The position numbers and the translations under genes were made by a program. A model generated the notes under the pieces. That model saw nothing but the letters and a program-made list of their open reading frames with translations, had not been told where the DNA came from and searched no databases. From JAAZHK01 sp964536075 (lineage in GTDB: Bacteria; Bacillota_I; Bacilli_A; RF39; UBA660): a stretch of 14,875 bases of DNA. Positions 6,707-13,576 of the stretch are shown here, piece by piece. Positions within the stretch are counted from its first letter, which is position 1; each line of letters opens with the position of its first letter. The stretch lies in the NCBI GenBank assembly GCA_964536075.1, contig CAZHWO010000019.1, positions 1-14,875 of the forward strand. The letters run 5' to 3'.

Positions 6707-7256
6707 AGAATGATACTTTGGGTGCTCCTTTTTCGCTTGCTTCAATTTCAAAGAATAAAGCTTTCTTGAAGCCCATCATGCTAGCTACGATATTGCTTGG
6801 TACCATTTCTACTTTATTATTATAATTTAATACTGTATCATTATAAAACTGTCTTTGAATACTAATTTTATCTTCCGTATCTTTTAAATCAGCTTGTAAA
6901 CTTAAGAAATTTTCATTGGCCTTTAATTCTGGATAAGCTTCAGCTAAAGCAAATAAATGCGTAACAGCTTTGGTTAATTCATTAGCACTTTTCATTTCAG
7001 CTTCTGGGGTTGTAGCTTTTTCAAAGCTATTACGTGCCTTAACAATTTCATTAAACGTATCTTTTTCATGTTTAGCATAACCTTTGACGGTTTCAACTAG
7101 ATTAGGTATAAGATCAAAACGTCTTTTTAGCTGAACATCAATTTGCGCCCACTGATCATCCTTTCTATTTCTTAAAGCAATTAAACGATTTAAAGTCATT
7201 ACAAACCAAAGACCGATAAGTACGACAAGTACAACAATGGCAATAATCCATTCCAT
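6705..7256 (-). CDS. lemA: LemA family protein
   Basis: A 183-residue LemA protein: a short N-terminal outside segment, one TM (about 4-22), then a helical domain. Family marks are NRLIALRNRKDDQWAQIDV (22-41) and the following RRFDLIPNLVETVKGYAKHE, then EAYPELKANENFL, and IQRQFYNDTVLNYN with the downstream VEMVPSNIVASMMGF. LemA is a widespread membrane-anchored coiled protein of uncertain role, often next to DUF2207, TPM-domain or HtpX genes. The strong ribosome site AGGAGGA lies 7 nt before the ATG, and a good sigma-A promoter precedes it at 7279-7307. It is the first gene of the lemA-DUF2207-B-DUF2207-A cluster. Length is normal for the family and nothing key is missing. Confidence 0.95.
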   Translation of the reverse strand: MEWIIAIVVLVVLIGLWFVMTLNRLIALRNRKDDQWAQIDVQLKRRFDLIPNLVETVKGYAKHEKDTFNEIVKARNSFEKATTPEAEMKSANELTKAVTHLFALAEAYPELKANENFLSLQADLKDTEDKISIQRQFYNDTVLNYNNKVEMVPSNIVASMMGFKKALFFEIEASEKGAPKVSF

Positions 7257-7278
7257 AATTTTTTCCTCCTATATTAAA

Positions 7279-7307
7279 AGTATAGCATTAATTTTAAGAT
7301 TATTCAA
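7279..7307 (-). promoter_or_regulatory. Sigma-A promoter of the lemA cluster
   Basis: -35 TTGAAT (7302-7307), a 17-nt spacer and -10 TATACT (7279-7284) preceded by TGC, an extended -10. RNA start is expected near 7272, giving a leader of about 16 nt that includes the AGGAGGA ribosome site. Confidence 0.75.
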
Positions 7308-7314
7308 TTATTTT

Positions 7315-7345
7315 TGTATATTTTTCTTGGTTTTAGCCAATCTTA
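7315..7345 (+). promoter_or_regulatory. Possible forespore (sigma-G/F type) promoter of sspI
   Basis: TGTATA (7315-7320), 18 nt, then AATCTTA (7339-7345) resembles the sigma-G pattern (GNATA, N18, CATNNTA) with one mismatch in the -10. No sigma-A -10 fits. RNA would start near 7351, very close to the AGGAGG site at 7351-7356, so the leader would be unusually short; this lowers confidence. Confidence 0.35.
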
Positions 7346-7362
7346 TTAAAAGGAGGATTAAT

Positions 7363-7575
7363 ATGGATATTGATATTAGAAATAGTATTATTAATAATTT
7401 TAAAAATGATAATGAGGAAACGTTAAAAAACGCGATTGAGGAAAGTATAAAAGATAAAGAGGAAATTACTTTACCCGGTTTAGGCGTGTTCTTTGAGGTA
7501 TTATGGGAAGATGGTAATGAGAATTTGAAAAAAGAAATATTAAGGATATTAAAGTTACGTTTTGAAAAGAAATAG
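7363..7575 (+). CDS. sspI: Small acid-soluble spore protein SspI
   Basis: A 70-residue acidic protein matching SspI in length (71 in B. subtilis) and pattern: MDIDIRNSIINNF at the start and the signature LPGLGVFFEVLWED at 37-50, followed by a charged helix. SspI is a minor SASP made in the forespore; its exact role in the core is unclear. The frame stays open upstream to 7237, but AAAGGAGG at 7349-7356 places the start at the ATG at 7363, and the upstream stretch is the divergent lemA promoter region. sspI lies next to pheST, as I recall from B. subtilis, so this is probably an ancestral arrangement. Its stop codon is inside the arm of the shared terminator. A forespore-type promoter is possible. 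Confidence 0.92.
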   Translation: MDIDIRNSIINNFKNDNEETLKNAIEESIKDKEEITLPGLGVFFEVLWEDGNENLKKEILRILKLRFEKK

Positions 7576-7602
7576 TACTCACGTTTATCGGAGTACTATT
7601 TC
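7569..7602. terminator. Shared terminator between convergent sspI and pheT
   Basis: A perfect 12-bp stem GAAATAGTACTC/GAGTACTATTTC with a 10-nt loop. It fills the space between the two genes and overlaps both stop codons. The minus-strand 3' flank is T-rich (TTTTC); the plus-strand flank is weaker, so it probably works best for pheT. Confidence 0.7.
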
Positions 7603-9821
7603 TAATTTGTTCTAATGGTGCATTTATATTTTTTAGTCACTTCATCAATAATTTTACCAAAGATAATCATAACTTCATCTTCGGTTAAGGTTTTATTAGG
7701 ATCATTAAAGGTTAGCTTATAGGCTAAACTTTTTTTATTATCTCCTAGTGAATTACTGCTATAAATATCAAAAACATAGTAATCGGTTAATAAAGAACCA
7801 GCGGTCTTTTTAATTAATAAACCAATTTCTTCACTAGCAATATCTTGATCAAGAACAAAAGCCACATCTTTAGTAATACTTGGATATTTACTAACTTCGT
7901 TAAAGAGTAATTTGCGCGCTTTTTTACTAATTAACTTGTCTAAATTAATTTCACAAACAAATATTTCTTCTTTATGAATATTAGGATGAACTCGTCCGAA
8001 ATAACCAATTACTTCATTATCGACAACAATTAAAGATGAAGCATAGGGATGCAAGTCTTTAAAGGTTTCATTAGGTAGGAATTTATAACGATTAGTTAAG
8101 CCTAAATAAGCTAACAAATTTTCGACCATACCTTTAACGATAAAGAAATCATATTTTATATTAATAGCTTGCCATTCATTTTTAAGATAACTACCCAGAA
8201 CTAAGAAAGCTAACTTATTAGACTCTAAGTATGCACCTTTTTCTTGATAATAAGTGGTACTAATTTCATAAATATTAATATCTTTAATTTGGTGAGCCAA
8301 ATTGTAGTTAGCCACATTTAAAAGCGAGGGAACAATATTTTTTCTAATAATACTCTTATCACTAGACATCGGTAACGATAAATGAATGTATTCATGATCA
8401 TTGGTATTAAACAGTTTGCTTTCTTCGTCACTTATTAAAGTATAGGTTCTTGTTTGATATAAACCTAAAGAACGCATTCGGTTAGAAATATCTTTTAAGG
8501 ACTTAGTTATATCATTATATTTACCCCTTTTTATGGGCATAGTGGGAACTGTCGGAATAATATTATCATAACCAACCATTCGTCCTACTTCTTCGATTAA
8601 ATCTTCTTTAATATTGACATCCATGAAGCGATTTGGGATGGTAACTAGATAGCTATCATCTTTATTTTGATAGGTAAAACCTAAGCGATTGAAAGAATCC
8701 TCTATTTCTTTATTAGTTAGAGACATTCCTAGCAAGGCATTAATTTTTTGTTTAGTAACCGTTGCTGTTTTTGGTTTTTTGTCAATATTATCATAGGTAA
8801 TCGTATCTTTTAACACTTCACCAGCGGCATATTCTTGAAGTAAATAACAAGCTTTATCAATAGCTTCTTTCGTATACTCATAATTTAAACGTTTCTCAAA
8901 GCGTATGGAAGCTTCACTTCTTAAATTTAATCTAATGGAGGTATAGCGCACATTATAGGCATTAAAGATAGCACTTTCAATAATAATATTGGTCGTATCT
9001 TCATCAACATCACTATTTTTGGCTCCCATAACGCCCGCAATAGCCACAACTTCTTGTTGATTAGTAATAACAATATCATCAGATTGAAGAGTTCTAGCAA
9101 CATTATCTAAGGTTACCACCTTTTCTTGATCTTGGGCCATACGAACTTGAAGGGTATCACCAAGCTTCGCTTGATCAAAGAAATGCAGGGGTTGACCATA
9201 TTCTAACATAATATAATTACTAATATCGACAACATTATTAATTGAACGCATACCAGCATTAGTTAAGCGATGTTGGATAAAGTCCGGTGATGGCCCAATT
9301 TTAACATTTTGGACCATACGTGCTAGATACATTGAACAATTAGGCGTGGCAACAGAAAGTTTTAAATAATTTTTGATACTATCATCAATCTCTCTTACTT
9401 TAAAATAAGGAAGGATAACTTTTTTATTTAAAACAGCCCCTACTTCATAGGCAAAGCCTAAGTGACTTAAACAATCATCACGATTAGGNNNNNNNNNNNN
9501 NNNNNNNNNNNNNNNNNNNNNNNNNNNNNNNNNNNNNNNNNNNNNNNNNNNNNNNNNNNNNNNNNNNNNNNNNNNNNNNNNNNNNNNNCCACAAATAATT
9601 TGATGGATGCCGTCCTTTAATTCAACCAGACAAACATTTAAATGATCCGAATCCGGATGTCGTTTACATTCTTGAACATACCCAACTTCTAAATGCGGAT
9701 TTTCATAAGCGATAATTCCTTCAACATTAACTCCTGCTTTCGTTATCTTATCCGCTAATTCATAATAGTTAATCCCTTTTAAATCAACAAAGTCCTTGAT
9801 CCAGTTTAAGCTAATTTTCAT
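7602..9821 (-). CDS. pheT: Phenylalanyl-tRNA synthetase beta subunit (internal assembly gap)
   Basis: PheT, partner of PheS in the alpha2-beta2 synthetase that charges tRNA-Phe in the cytoplasm. Start is the ATG at 9821 (MKISLNWIKDFVDL), with AAAGGGGGA upstream inside the end of pheS and only 1 nt after its stop, so translation is probably coupled. An eight-codon extension upstream lacks support. Seen in order: N-terminal core, start of the EMAP/OB-like tRNA-binding domain (HPDSDHLNVC, ending QIIC at 77), gap, PNRDDCLSHLGFAYEVGA, B3/B4 editing domain, B5 domain (TKQKINALLG and following), catalytic-like core, and a C-terminal anticodon-binding FDX-ACB domain beginning near EVSKYPSITKDVAFVLD. 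With the N run counted as is, the protein is 739 residues; family members have about 800, consistent with ~55-60 missing codons beyond the nominal gap. No internal stop is seen. Confidence 0.96.
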   Translation of the reverse strand: MKISLNWIKDFVDLKGINYYELADKITKAGVNVEGIIAYENPHLEVGYVQECKRHPDSDHLNVCLVELKDGIHQIICXXXXXXXXXXXXXXXXXXXXXXXXXXXXXXXXXXPNRDDCLSHLGFAYEVGAVLNKKVILPYFKVREIDDSIKNYLKLSVATPNCSMYLARMVQNVKIGPSPDFIQHRLTNAGMRSINNVVDISNYIMLEYGQPLHFFDQAKLGDTLQVRMAQDQEKVVTLDNVARTLQSDDIVITNQQEVVAIAGVMGAKNSDVDEDTTNIIIESAIFNAYNVRYTSIRLNLRSEASIRFEKRLNYEYTKEAIDKACYLLQEYAAGEVLKDTITYDNIDKKPKTATVTKQKINALLGMSLTNKEIEDSFNRLGFTYQNKDDSYLVTIPNRFMDVNIKEDLIEEVGRMVGYDNIIPTVPTMPIKRGKYNDITKSLKDISNRMRSLGLYQTRTYTLISDEESKLFNTNDHEYIHLSLPMSSDKSIIRKNIVPSLLNVANYNLAHQIKDINIYEISTTYYQEKGAYLESNKLAFLVLGSYLKNEWQAINIKYDFFIVKGMVENLLAYLGLTNRYKFLPNETFKDLHPYASSLIVVDNEVIGYFGRVHPNIHKEEIFVCEINLDKLISKKARKLLFNEVSKYPSITKDVAFVLDQDIASEEIGLLIKKTAGSLLTDYYVFDIYSSNSLGDNKKSLAYKLTFNDPNKTLTEDEVMIIFGKIIDEVTKKYKCTIRTN
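9489..9588. other. Assembly gap (100 N) inside pheT
   Basis: A placeholder of 100 N. Flanking protein segments (QIIC before, PNRDDC after) are normally separated by about 90 residues in PheT, so the true gap is probably near 270 nt. Confidence 0.95.
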
Positions 9822-9822
9822 T

Positions 9823-10869
9823 TTAATTGTCCCCCTTTTTGTCAAAATCCTTTAAAATACGAAGATCGTTTTGATATAAATAACGAAGATCATTAATCCC
9901 ATATTTAAGCATAACAATTCGTTCAATACCAAAACCAAAAGCAAAGCCCGTATATTTCGCCGGGTCATAACCAGACATTTTTAAAACATTGGGATGAACC
10001 ATACCGGCCCCACCAATTGTTATCCAGGTTGTATATTTACAAACATTGCAACCTTGGCCATGGCAATTAAAGCAGGAAACATCAAATTCGACCGATGGTT
10101 CCGTAAAAGGATAGAAAGAGGGTCTAAATCTGGTTACACAATCTTCACCTAAAATGTGTTTAACCATTATATTTAGTGTACCCTTTAAATCAGCTAAAGA
10201 GACTTCCTTATCAACTACAAGTCCTTCTAGTTGGGTAAATTGATGTGAATGGGTGGCATCATCATTATCCCGACGATAGGTTTTACCGGGACAAATAATT
10301 CTAATTGGAGTTTTGTCTTTATTAGCTAACATAGTTCGTACTTGAACAGGTGAGGTTTGACTTCTTAGTAACATATCCTCGGTAATATAAAAAGTGTCTT
10401 GGGCATCTCTTGCCGGATGACCTTTCGGAAGATTTAACATCTCAAAATTATATAAATCTAATTCCACTTCGGGACCAGTTTCAATATCATAGCCCATAGA
10501 AAGAAATAACTCTTCTAATTCTTCAATGACTTTTTCTAAAATATTAGCTCCCCCACTATTAATTTTCGTACTAGGTAGCGTAATATCAATTTGCTCATTA
10601 GCCATTTTGCGATGCATCGTTTCTTTCTCTAAATACTCATATAAACGATTATATTTATCATTAAATAAATCTTTTAATTCATTTACTTTAAGGCCATAAG
10701 CTTTTCTTTCGGCATCCGGAATATCTTTTATAGCCGCACTTAATTCACTGATAAGACCTTTTTTACCTAAATAAGCGACTTTGACATCATTTAATTCTTT
10801 CGTATTTTTAACTTTTCCTAGATCGCCAATAATACGCTCTTTCAATATTTCCACTTGTTCTTTATTCAT
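9823..10869 (-). CDS. pheS: Phenylalanyl-tRNA synthetase alpha subunit
   Basis: PheS, the catalytic subunit of phenylalanyl-tRNA synthetase, 348 residues, normal length and complete. The N-terminal ~85 residues form the coiled-coil tRNA-binding arm. The class II core follows: NFEMLNLPKGHPARD and DTFY (142-161), LLRSQTSPVQVRTM (167-180), ICPGKTYRRDNDDATH (192-207) and HQFTQLEG (209-216). Four cysteines (266, 269, 274, 277: SCFNCHGQGCNVC) form the cluster typical of Firmicute PheS. AGMVHPNVL and motif 3 GFGIERI (312-318) close the active site. The strong ribosome site AAGGAGGA lies 6 nt before the ATG. Expression is controlled by the T-box leader directly upstream. pheT starts 1 nt after this gene. 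Confidence 0.98.
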   Translation of the reverse strand: MNKEQVEILKERIIGDLGKVKNTKELNDVKVAYLGKKGLISELSAAIKDIPDAERKAYGLKVNELKDLFNDKYNRLYEYLEKETMHRKMANEQIDITLPSTKINSGGANILEKVIEELEELFLSMGYDIETGPEVELDLYNFEMLNLPKGHPARDAQDTFYITEDMLLRSQTSPVQVRTMLANKDKTPIRIICPGKTYRRDNDDATHSHQFTQLEGLVVDKEVSLADLKGTLNIMVKHILGEDCVTRFRPSFYPFTEPSVEFDVSCFNCHGQGCNVCKYTTWITIGGAGMVHPNVLKMSGYDPAKYTGFAFGFGIERIVMLKYGINDLRYLYQNDLRILKDFDKKGDN

Positions 10870-10894
10870 GTTTTCCTCCTTTTATTTTGAAAAG

Positions 10895-10929
10895 AAAAAA
10901 GATTTGATCCTCTAAGGACGAAATCTTTT
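10895..10929 (-). terminator. T-box regulated terminator upstream of pheS
   Basis: Outer stem AAAAGATTT/AAATCTTTT (10897-10905 with 10921-10929), inner TCCT/AGGA and a short loop, followed on the minus strand by a T-rich tract. It overlaps sequence needed for the antiterminator, the normal T-box switch. Confidence 0.88.
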
Positions 10930-11088
10930 CGCGGTACCACCTTAATTTATGATGTTATATCATACACTCAATAACTATAACGCGTTACTCGCTTAATTTC
11001 ATTAAGACCTATAGAGTGAATTCATAAAAGTTACATATTAGTTTCCACCAACCACTAACTCGCTATCATTGATTACTTTTATTACTAT
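10895..11088 (-). promoter_or_regulatory. tRNA-Phe T-box riboswitch controlling pheST
   Basis: The minus-strand leader has the T-box core AGGTGGTACCGCG at 10930-10942, with TGGT able to pair with the ACCA end of uncharged tRNA-Phe. Upstream is stem I with an AGCGAG segment and a GGTGGAAAC apical block. The specifier TTC (Phe) is at 11018-11020 in the GAATTCACTC context; the ACTC can pair back with GAGT of stem I. The terminator lies just downstream. When uncharged tRNA-Phe binds, antitermination should turn on pheS-pheT. Confidence 0.95.
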
Positions 11089-11094
11089 ATTCTA

Positions 11095-11100
11095 ATTATA
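11095..11100 (-). promoter_or_regulatory. Likely -10 box of the T-box/pheST transcript
   Basis: A perfect minus-strand TATAAT just after the frr stop, about 7 nt before the inferred start of the leader. The -35 would fall inside the end of frr and is not recognisable, so read-through from frr may also contribute. Confidence 0.42.
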
Positions 11101-11106
11101 GGTTAT

Positions 11107-11652
11107 TTATATGCTTAATAGTTCTTGTTCTTTTTCTTTAACTAAATCATCGACTAGTTTATTATATTTATTGACAAAATTTTGAAGGTTATCTTCTTCT
11201 TTCTTTTGATTATCTTCCGGTAGAGCACTATCTTTTATATCTTTGGTAATATCATGACGAATATTTCTAATCGCAATCTTGGTTTCTTCAGCCATACTTT
11301 TTATTTGTTTGGTAAGTTCAATTCGTCTTTCTTCGGTTAAATCAGGAATAATAATACGAATTGTTTCTCCATCATTATTAGGGGTATATCCTAAATTCGC
11401 TTCAAAAATAGCTTTTTCAATTGCCCCTAAACAAGATCGATCAAAGGGTTTAATAAGTAATTGTTTAGCTTCCGGTACCGATATCGTGGTTAATTGTTTA
11501 AGCGGAGTTGGGATACCATAATAGTTAACCATAAGACCATCTAAACTACTGGCATTAGCTCGCCCAGCTCGAACAGTGACAAATCGTGATTTCATGTTTT
11601 CCAGAGCTTTTTCAAATCTTCCTACAGCATTCGTACTAAAATCTTCATTCAT
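11107..11652 (-). CDS. frr: Ribosome recycling factor
   Basis: RRF, 181 residues (typical about 185), which with EF-G splits the post-termination ribosome. Domain I is the three-helix bundle; VTVRAGRANASSLDGL (26-41) and the C-terminal LPEDNQKKEEDNLQNFVNK segment are the family signatures, and domain II lies between (VNYYGIPTPLKQLTTISVPE and neighbours). The ATG at 11652 is the only suitable start, but its ribosome site is weak: AAGGAA lies about 15 nt away, with only GAAGAAAAG close by. No clear promoter is seen in the 65 nt upstream, so it may be co-transcribed from the ftsK-LRR unit. frr usually follows pyrH; here it follows an LRR protein gene instead. Confidence 0.97.
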   Translation of the reverse strand: MNEDFSTNAVGRFEKALENMKSRFVTVRAGRANASSLDGLMVNYYGIPTPLKQLTTISVPEAKQLLIKPFDRSCLGAIEKAIFEANLGYTPNNDGETIRIIIPDLTEERRIELTKQIKSMAEETKIAIRNIRHDITKDIKDSALPEDNQKKEEDNLQNFVNKYNKLVDDLVKEKEQELLSI

Positions 11653-11717
11653 CTTTTCTTCACATTCCTTTTTCTCTTCTATTCTACTACAATTTTGATA
11701 TTTTTACTACTCTTTTT

Positions 11718-13559
11718 TTATGGTTCAAAAATAACTTCCGCCCCACTATGCCAACCATCAGGTAAAGTGATCCCTGAAGCATCGGCTTTTTTAATAATAA
11801 TTTTGGTTAAGTTCGGACTATTTCCAAAAACCCCAATCCCAACTTTGGTAATAGAACCAGGAATAGTAACACTGGTTAAATTGTTTGTTTCAAAAGCATA
11901 ACTAACTAATTCAGTTAAATGAGATGGTTCAATAGTAGTGTCTTCAAAGACTATAGATGTAATATCATTCTTAGCAAAAGCTAAACGACCAATTTTAACA
12001 ACAGTATTGGGTACAAAAACACTAGTAAGATTATTATTACAAAAGGTATTTGCATAAATTTCAGGAAGAGCGCTATGACCCTGAAAAATTAATTTAGTAA
12101 GGCCACTCTCATTAAAAGCATGGGCTCCAATATAGGTAACGGTTGAAGGAATTATGACCTTATTTATGCCATTTTCCAAATAACCGAACGCATTCCAGCC
12201 TATTTTAGTAACGCCATAAGGAATCTCAATAGAAGTTAAATTAGTTCCGGTAAAAGTACCATTACCTATTTCTTTCAAAGTTGATGGTAAAGTTACCTTG
12301 GTTAAATTAGTTAATAAAGTGAAAGGACCGAAAATATCAAGAAAAGTGGGATTTTCATTTACCTCTCCTAGTCTTTCAATACCTTCAGATATAGTAATAG
12401 CGGTAATGTTGTTATATTCGGGATTTATAGGATTCTCTGATGGGAATTCCAGTACAGGAAATAAACTAGGCGCTACTTGCTTAACTTCATAGGTTGTTCC
12501 ATCAGGATACACAATAACATTAGGGATAACTATATGATCACCTATTTCTTGTTTTGTAAGATCTTTAATAACATAATCTAAAACATTAATATCATTAGTA
12601 CTATCTTTATCCAATAAAGAGTAACCTAACGGCATATGGGCAATTATCTCTTCTTCAGTAAGTTCGGTTTCATTATTAATTTGTTCCCAATACAAATCCA
12701 TTTCTTTTCTTAGTTTTCCTTTAAAATAATGTCTATAGGTCTCACTCTCACCAAAAGCCGCTATCACAAAATTTTTTAAAAGAGCTTCAGAGGTTTGATG
12801 TTGTCTTAACTGTTCATTTATGTGCGAAGTAATTAAAAAGTCTCCATCACTATAATAATCAGGGTACCCAAGCCATTCAGTAGCTTGTCCCTTAACTATG
12901 TTGGTAGCCGCTTCAGCATAGACAGTTACTTTTATCTGAAAATGGTTATCACGATTATCGATTATATTGTTAGGGTCGGTATTATCATAAATAATCGTAT
13001 TTTCATCTAACCATACTTTTAAGCGAAACTCTTTGGTATATTTTTGATGGCCTTTAGCAATTTTTTCTTGGTAAATAACTTTTTCTGACTGATTATCATC
13101 GCTAATTGTATAAAAATCACCCAAAAGAGCTACTTGTCCATTGAAATAAGTAGATTCGGTTTGAGTTTCTTGATTATCATCTACGGTTGCTAAATAAAGT
13201 TTAATATTATCAGCACTAATGGTTGTATCCCCAATAAGGGTAGCGGTTATTTTATAATCTAGCGGAGCGGAAGTAGTATTAGCATTAATGTTGAAAGCAA
13301 AATACTCACCACATTCATTTTGACTAATACCCTCACTATCGGATATGGGAAATTGATCAACTAAATTAAGACGTGCTGAGCTACCATTACATTCATTTTC
13401 GATATAGGAAAAGCTCAAATTACCCGTAATAGCGGTATTAACGATATTTCCTTTTTTAAGATATCGAAAAAATGCATACGATATCCCCAAGGTAATGGTT
13501 ATGGTTAAAAAAACTACTAAGGTTAAAAGAATTATTTTCTTCTTATTAATTTTGGGCAT
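11718..13559 (-). CDS. Membrane-anchored BspA-type leucine-rich-repeat surface protein
   Basis: A 613-residue predicted surface protein. A lysine-rich N-terminus and a TM or signal segment (9-31, ending ISYAFF) are followed by GNIVNTAITGNLSFSYIE, a layout shared with SipW/TasA-like and many uncultured-gut Firmicute surface proteins. Cys57 and Cys83 could form a disulfide. Residues about 40-240 look like a beta-rich domain of unknown type, and 240-380 contains a charged helical insert. From about 383 to 590 there are seven or so LRR_5/BspA repeats (pattern LTSIxIPxxVxxIGxxAFxxNxLTxV), and the end is GWHSGAEVIFEP. No LPXTG motif is seen, so anchoring is probably by the N-terminus. The start is the ATG at 13559, because AAAGGAGGAG lies just before it; ten extra codons upstream would overlap ftsK. 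It follows ftsK/spoIIIE by 17 nt, so they are probably co-transcribed. Adhesion is typical of BspA proteins but not shown here. Confidence 0.85.
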   Translation of the reverse strand: MPKINKKKIILLTLVVFLTITITLGISYAFFRYLKKGNIVNTAITGNLSFSYIENECNGSSARLNLVDQFPISDSEGISQNECGEYFAFNINANTTSAPLDYKITATLIGDTTISADNIKLYLATVDDNQETQTESTYFNGQVALLGDFYTISDDNQSEKVIYQEKIAKGHQKYTKEFRLKVWLDENTIIYDNTDPNNIIDNRDNHFQIKVTVYAEAATNIVKGQATEWLGYPDYYSDGDFLITSHINEQLRQHQTSEALLKNFVIAAFGESETYRHYFKGKLRKEMDLYWEQINNETELTEEEIIAHMPLGYSLLDKDSTNDINVLDYVIKDLTKQEIGDHIVIPNVIVYPDGTTYEVKQVAPSLFPVLEFPSENPINPEYNNITAITISEGIERLGEVNENPTFLDIFGPFTLLTNLTKVTLPSTLKEIGNGTFTGTNLTSIEIPYGVTKIGWNAFGYLENGINKVIIPSTVTYIGAHAFNESGLTKLIFQGHSALPEIYANTFCNNNLTSVFVPNTVVKIGRLAFAKNDITSIVFEDTTIEPSHLTELVSYAFETNNLTSVTIPGSITKVGIGVFGNSPNLTKIIIKKADASGITLPDGWHSGAEVIFEP

Positions 13560-13576
13560 AAGCTCCTCCTTTTTCG

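Noticed and set aside
6668..6751. 28-residue N-terminal extension of DUF2207-B
   Set aside because: It overlaps lemA and the terminator hairpin; the ribosome site and signal peptide support the start at 6667.
2991..7256. lemA-DUF2207 cluster as a defence or secretion system
   Set aside because: No nuclease, ATPase or secretion motifs; lemA-DUF2207 pairs are common chromosomal genes, so only the duplication and attenuator are reported.
7237..7362. 42-residue N-terminal extension of SspI
   Set aside because: It overlaps the lemA start and promoter; the AAAGGAGG site and family length fix the start at 7363.
11279..11521. Plus-strand ORF opposite frr
   Set aside because: Antisense shadow; likewise 11695-11901, 12298-12492 and 14397-14765 opposite the LRR and ftsK genes.
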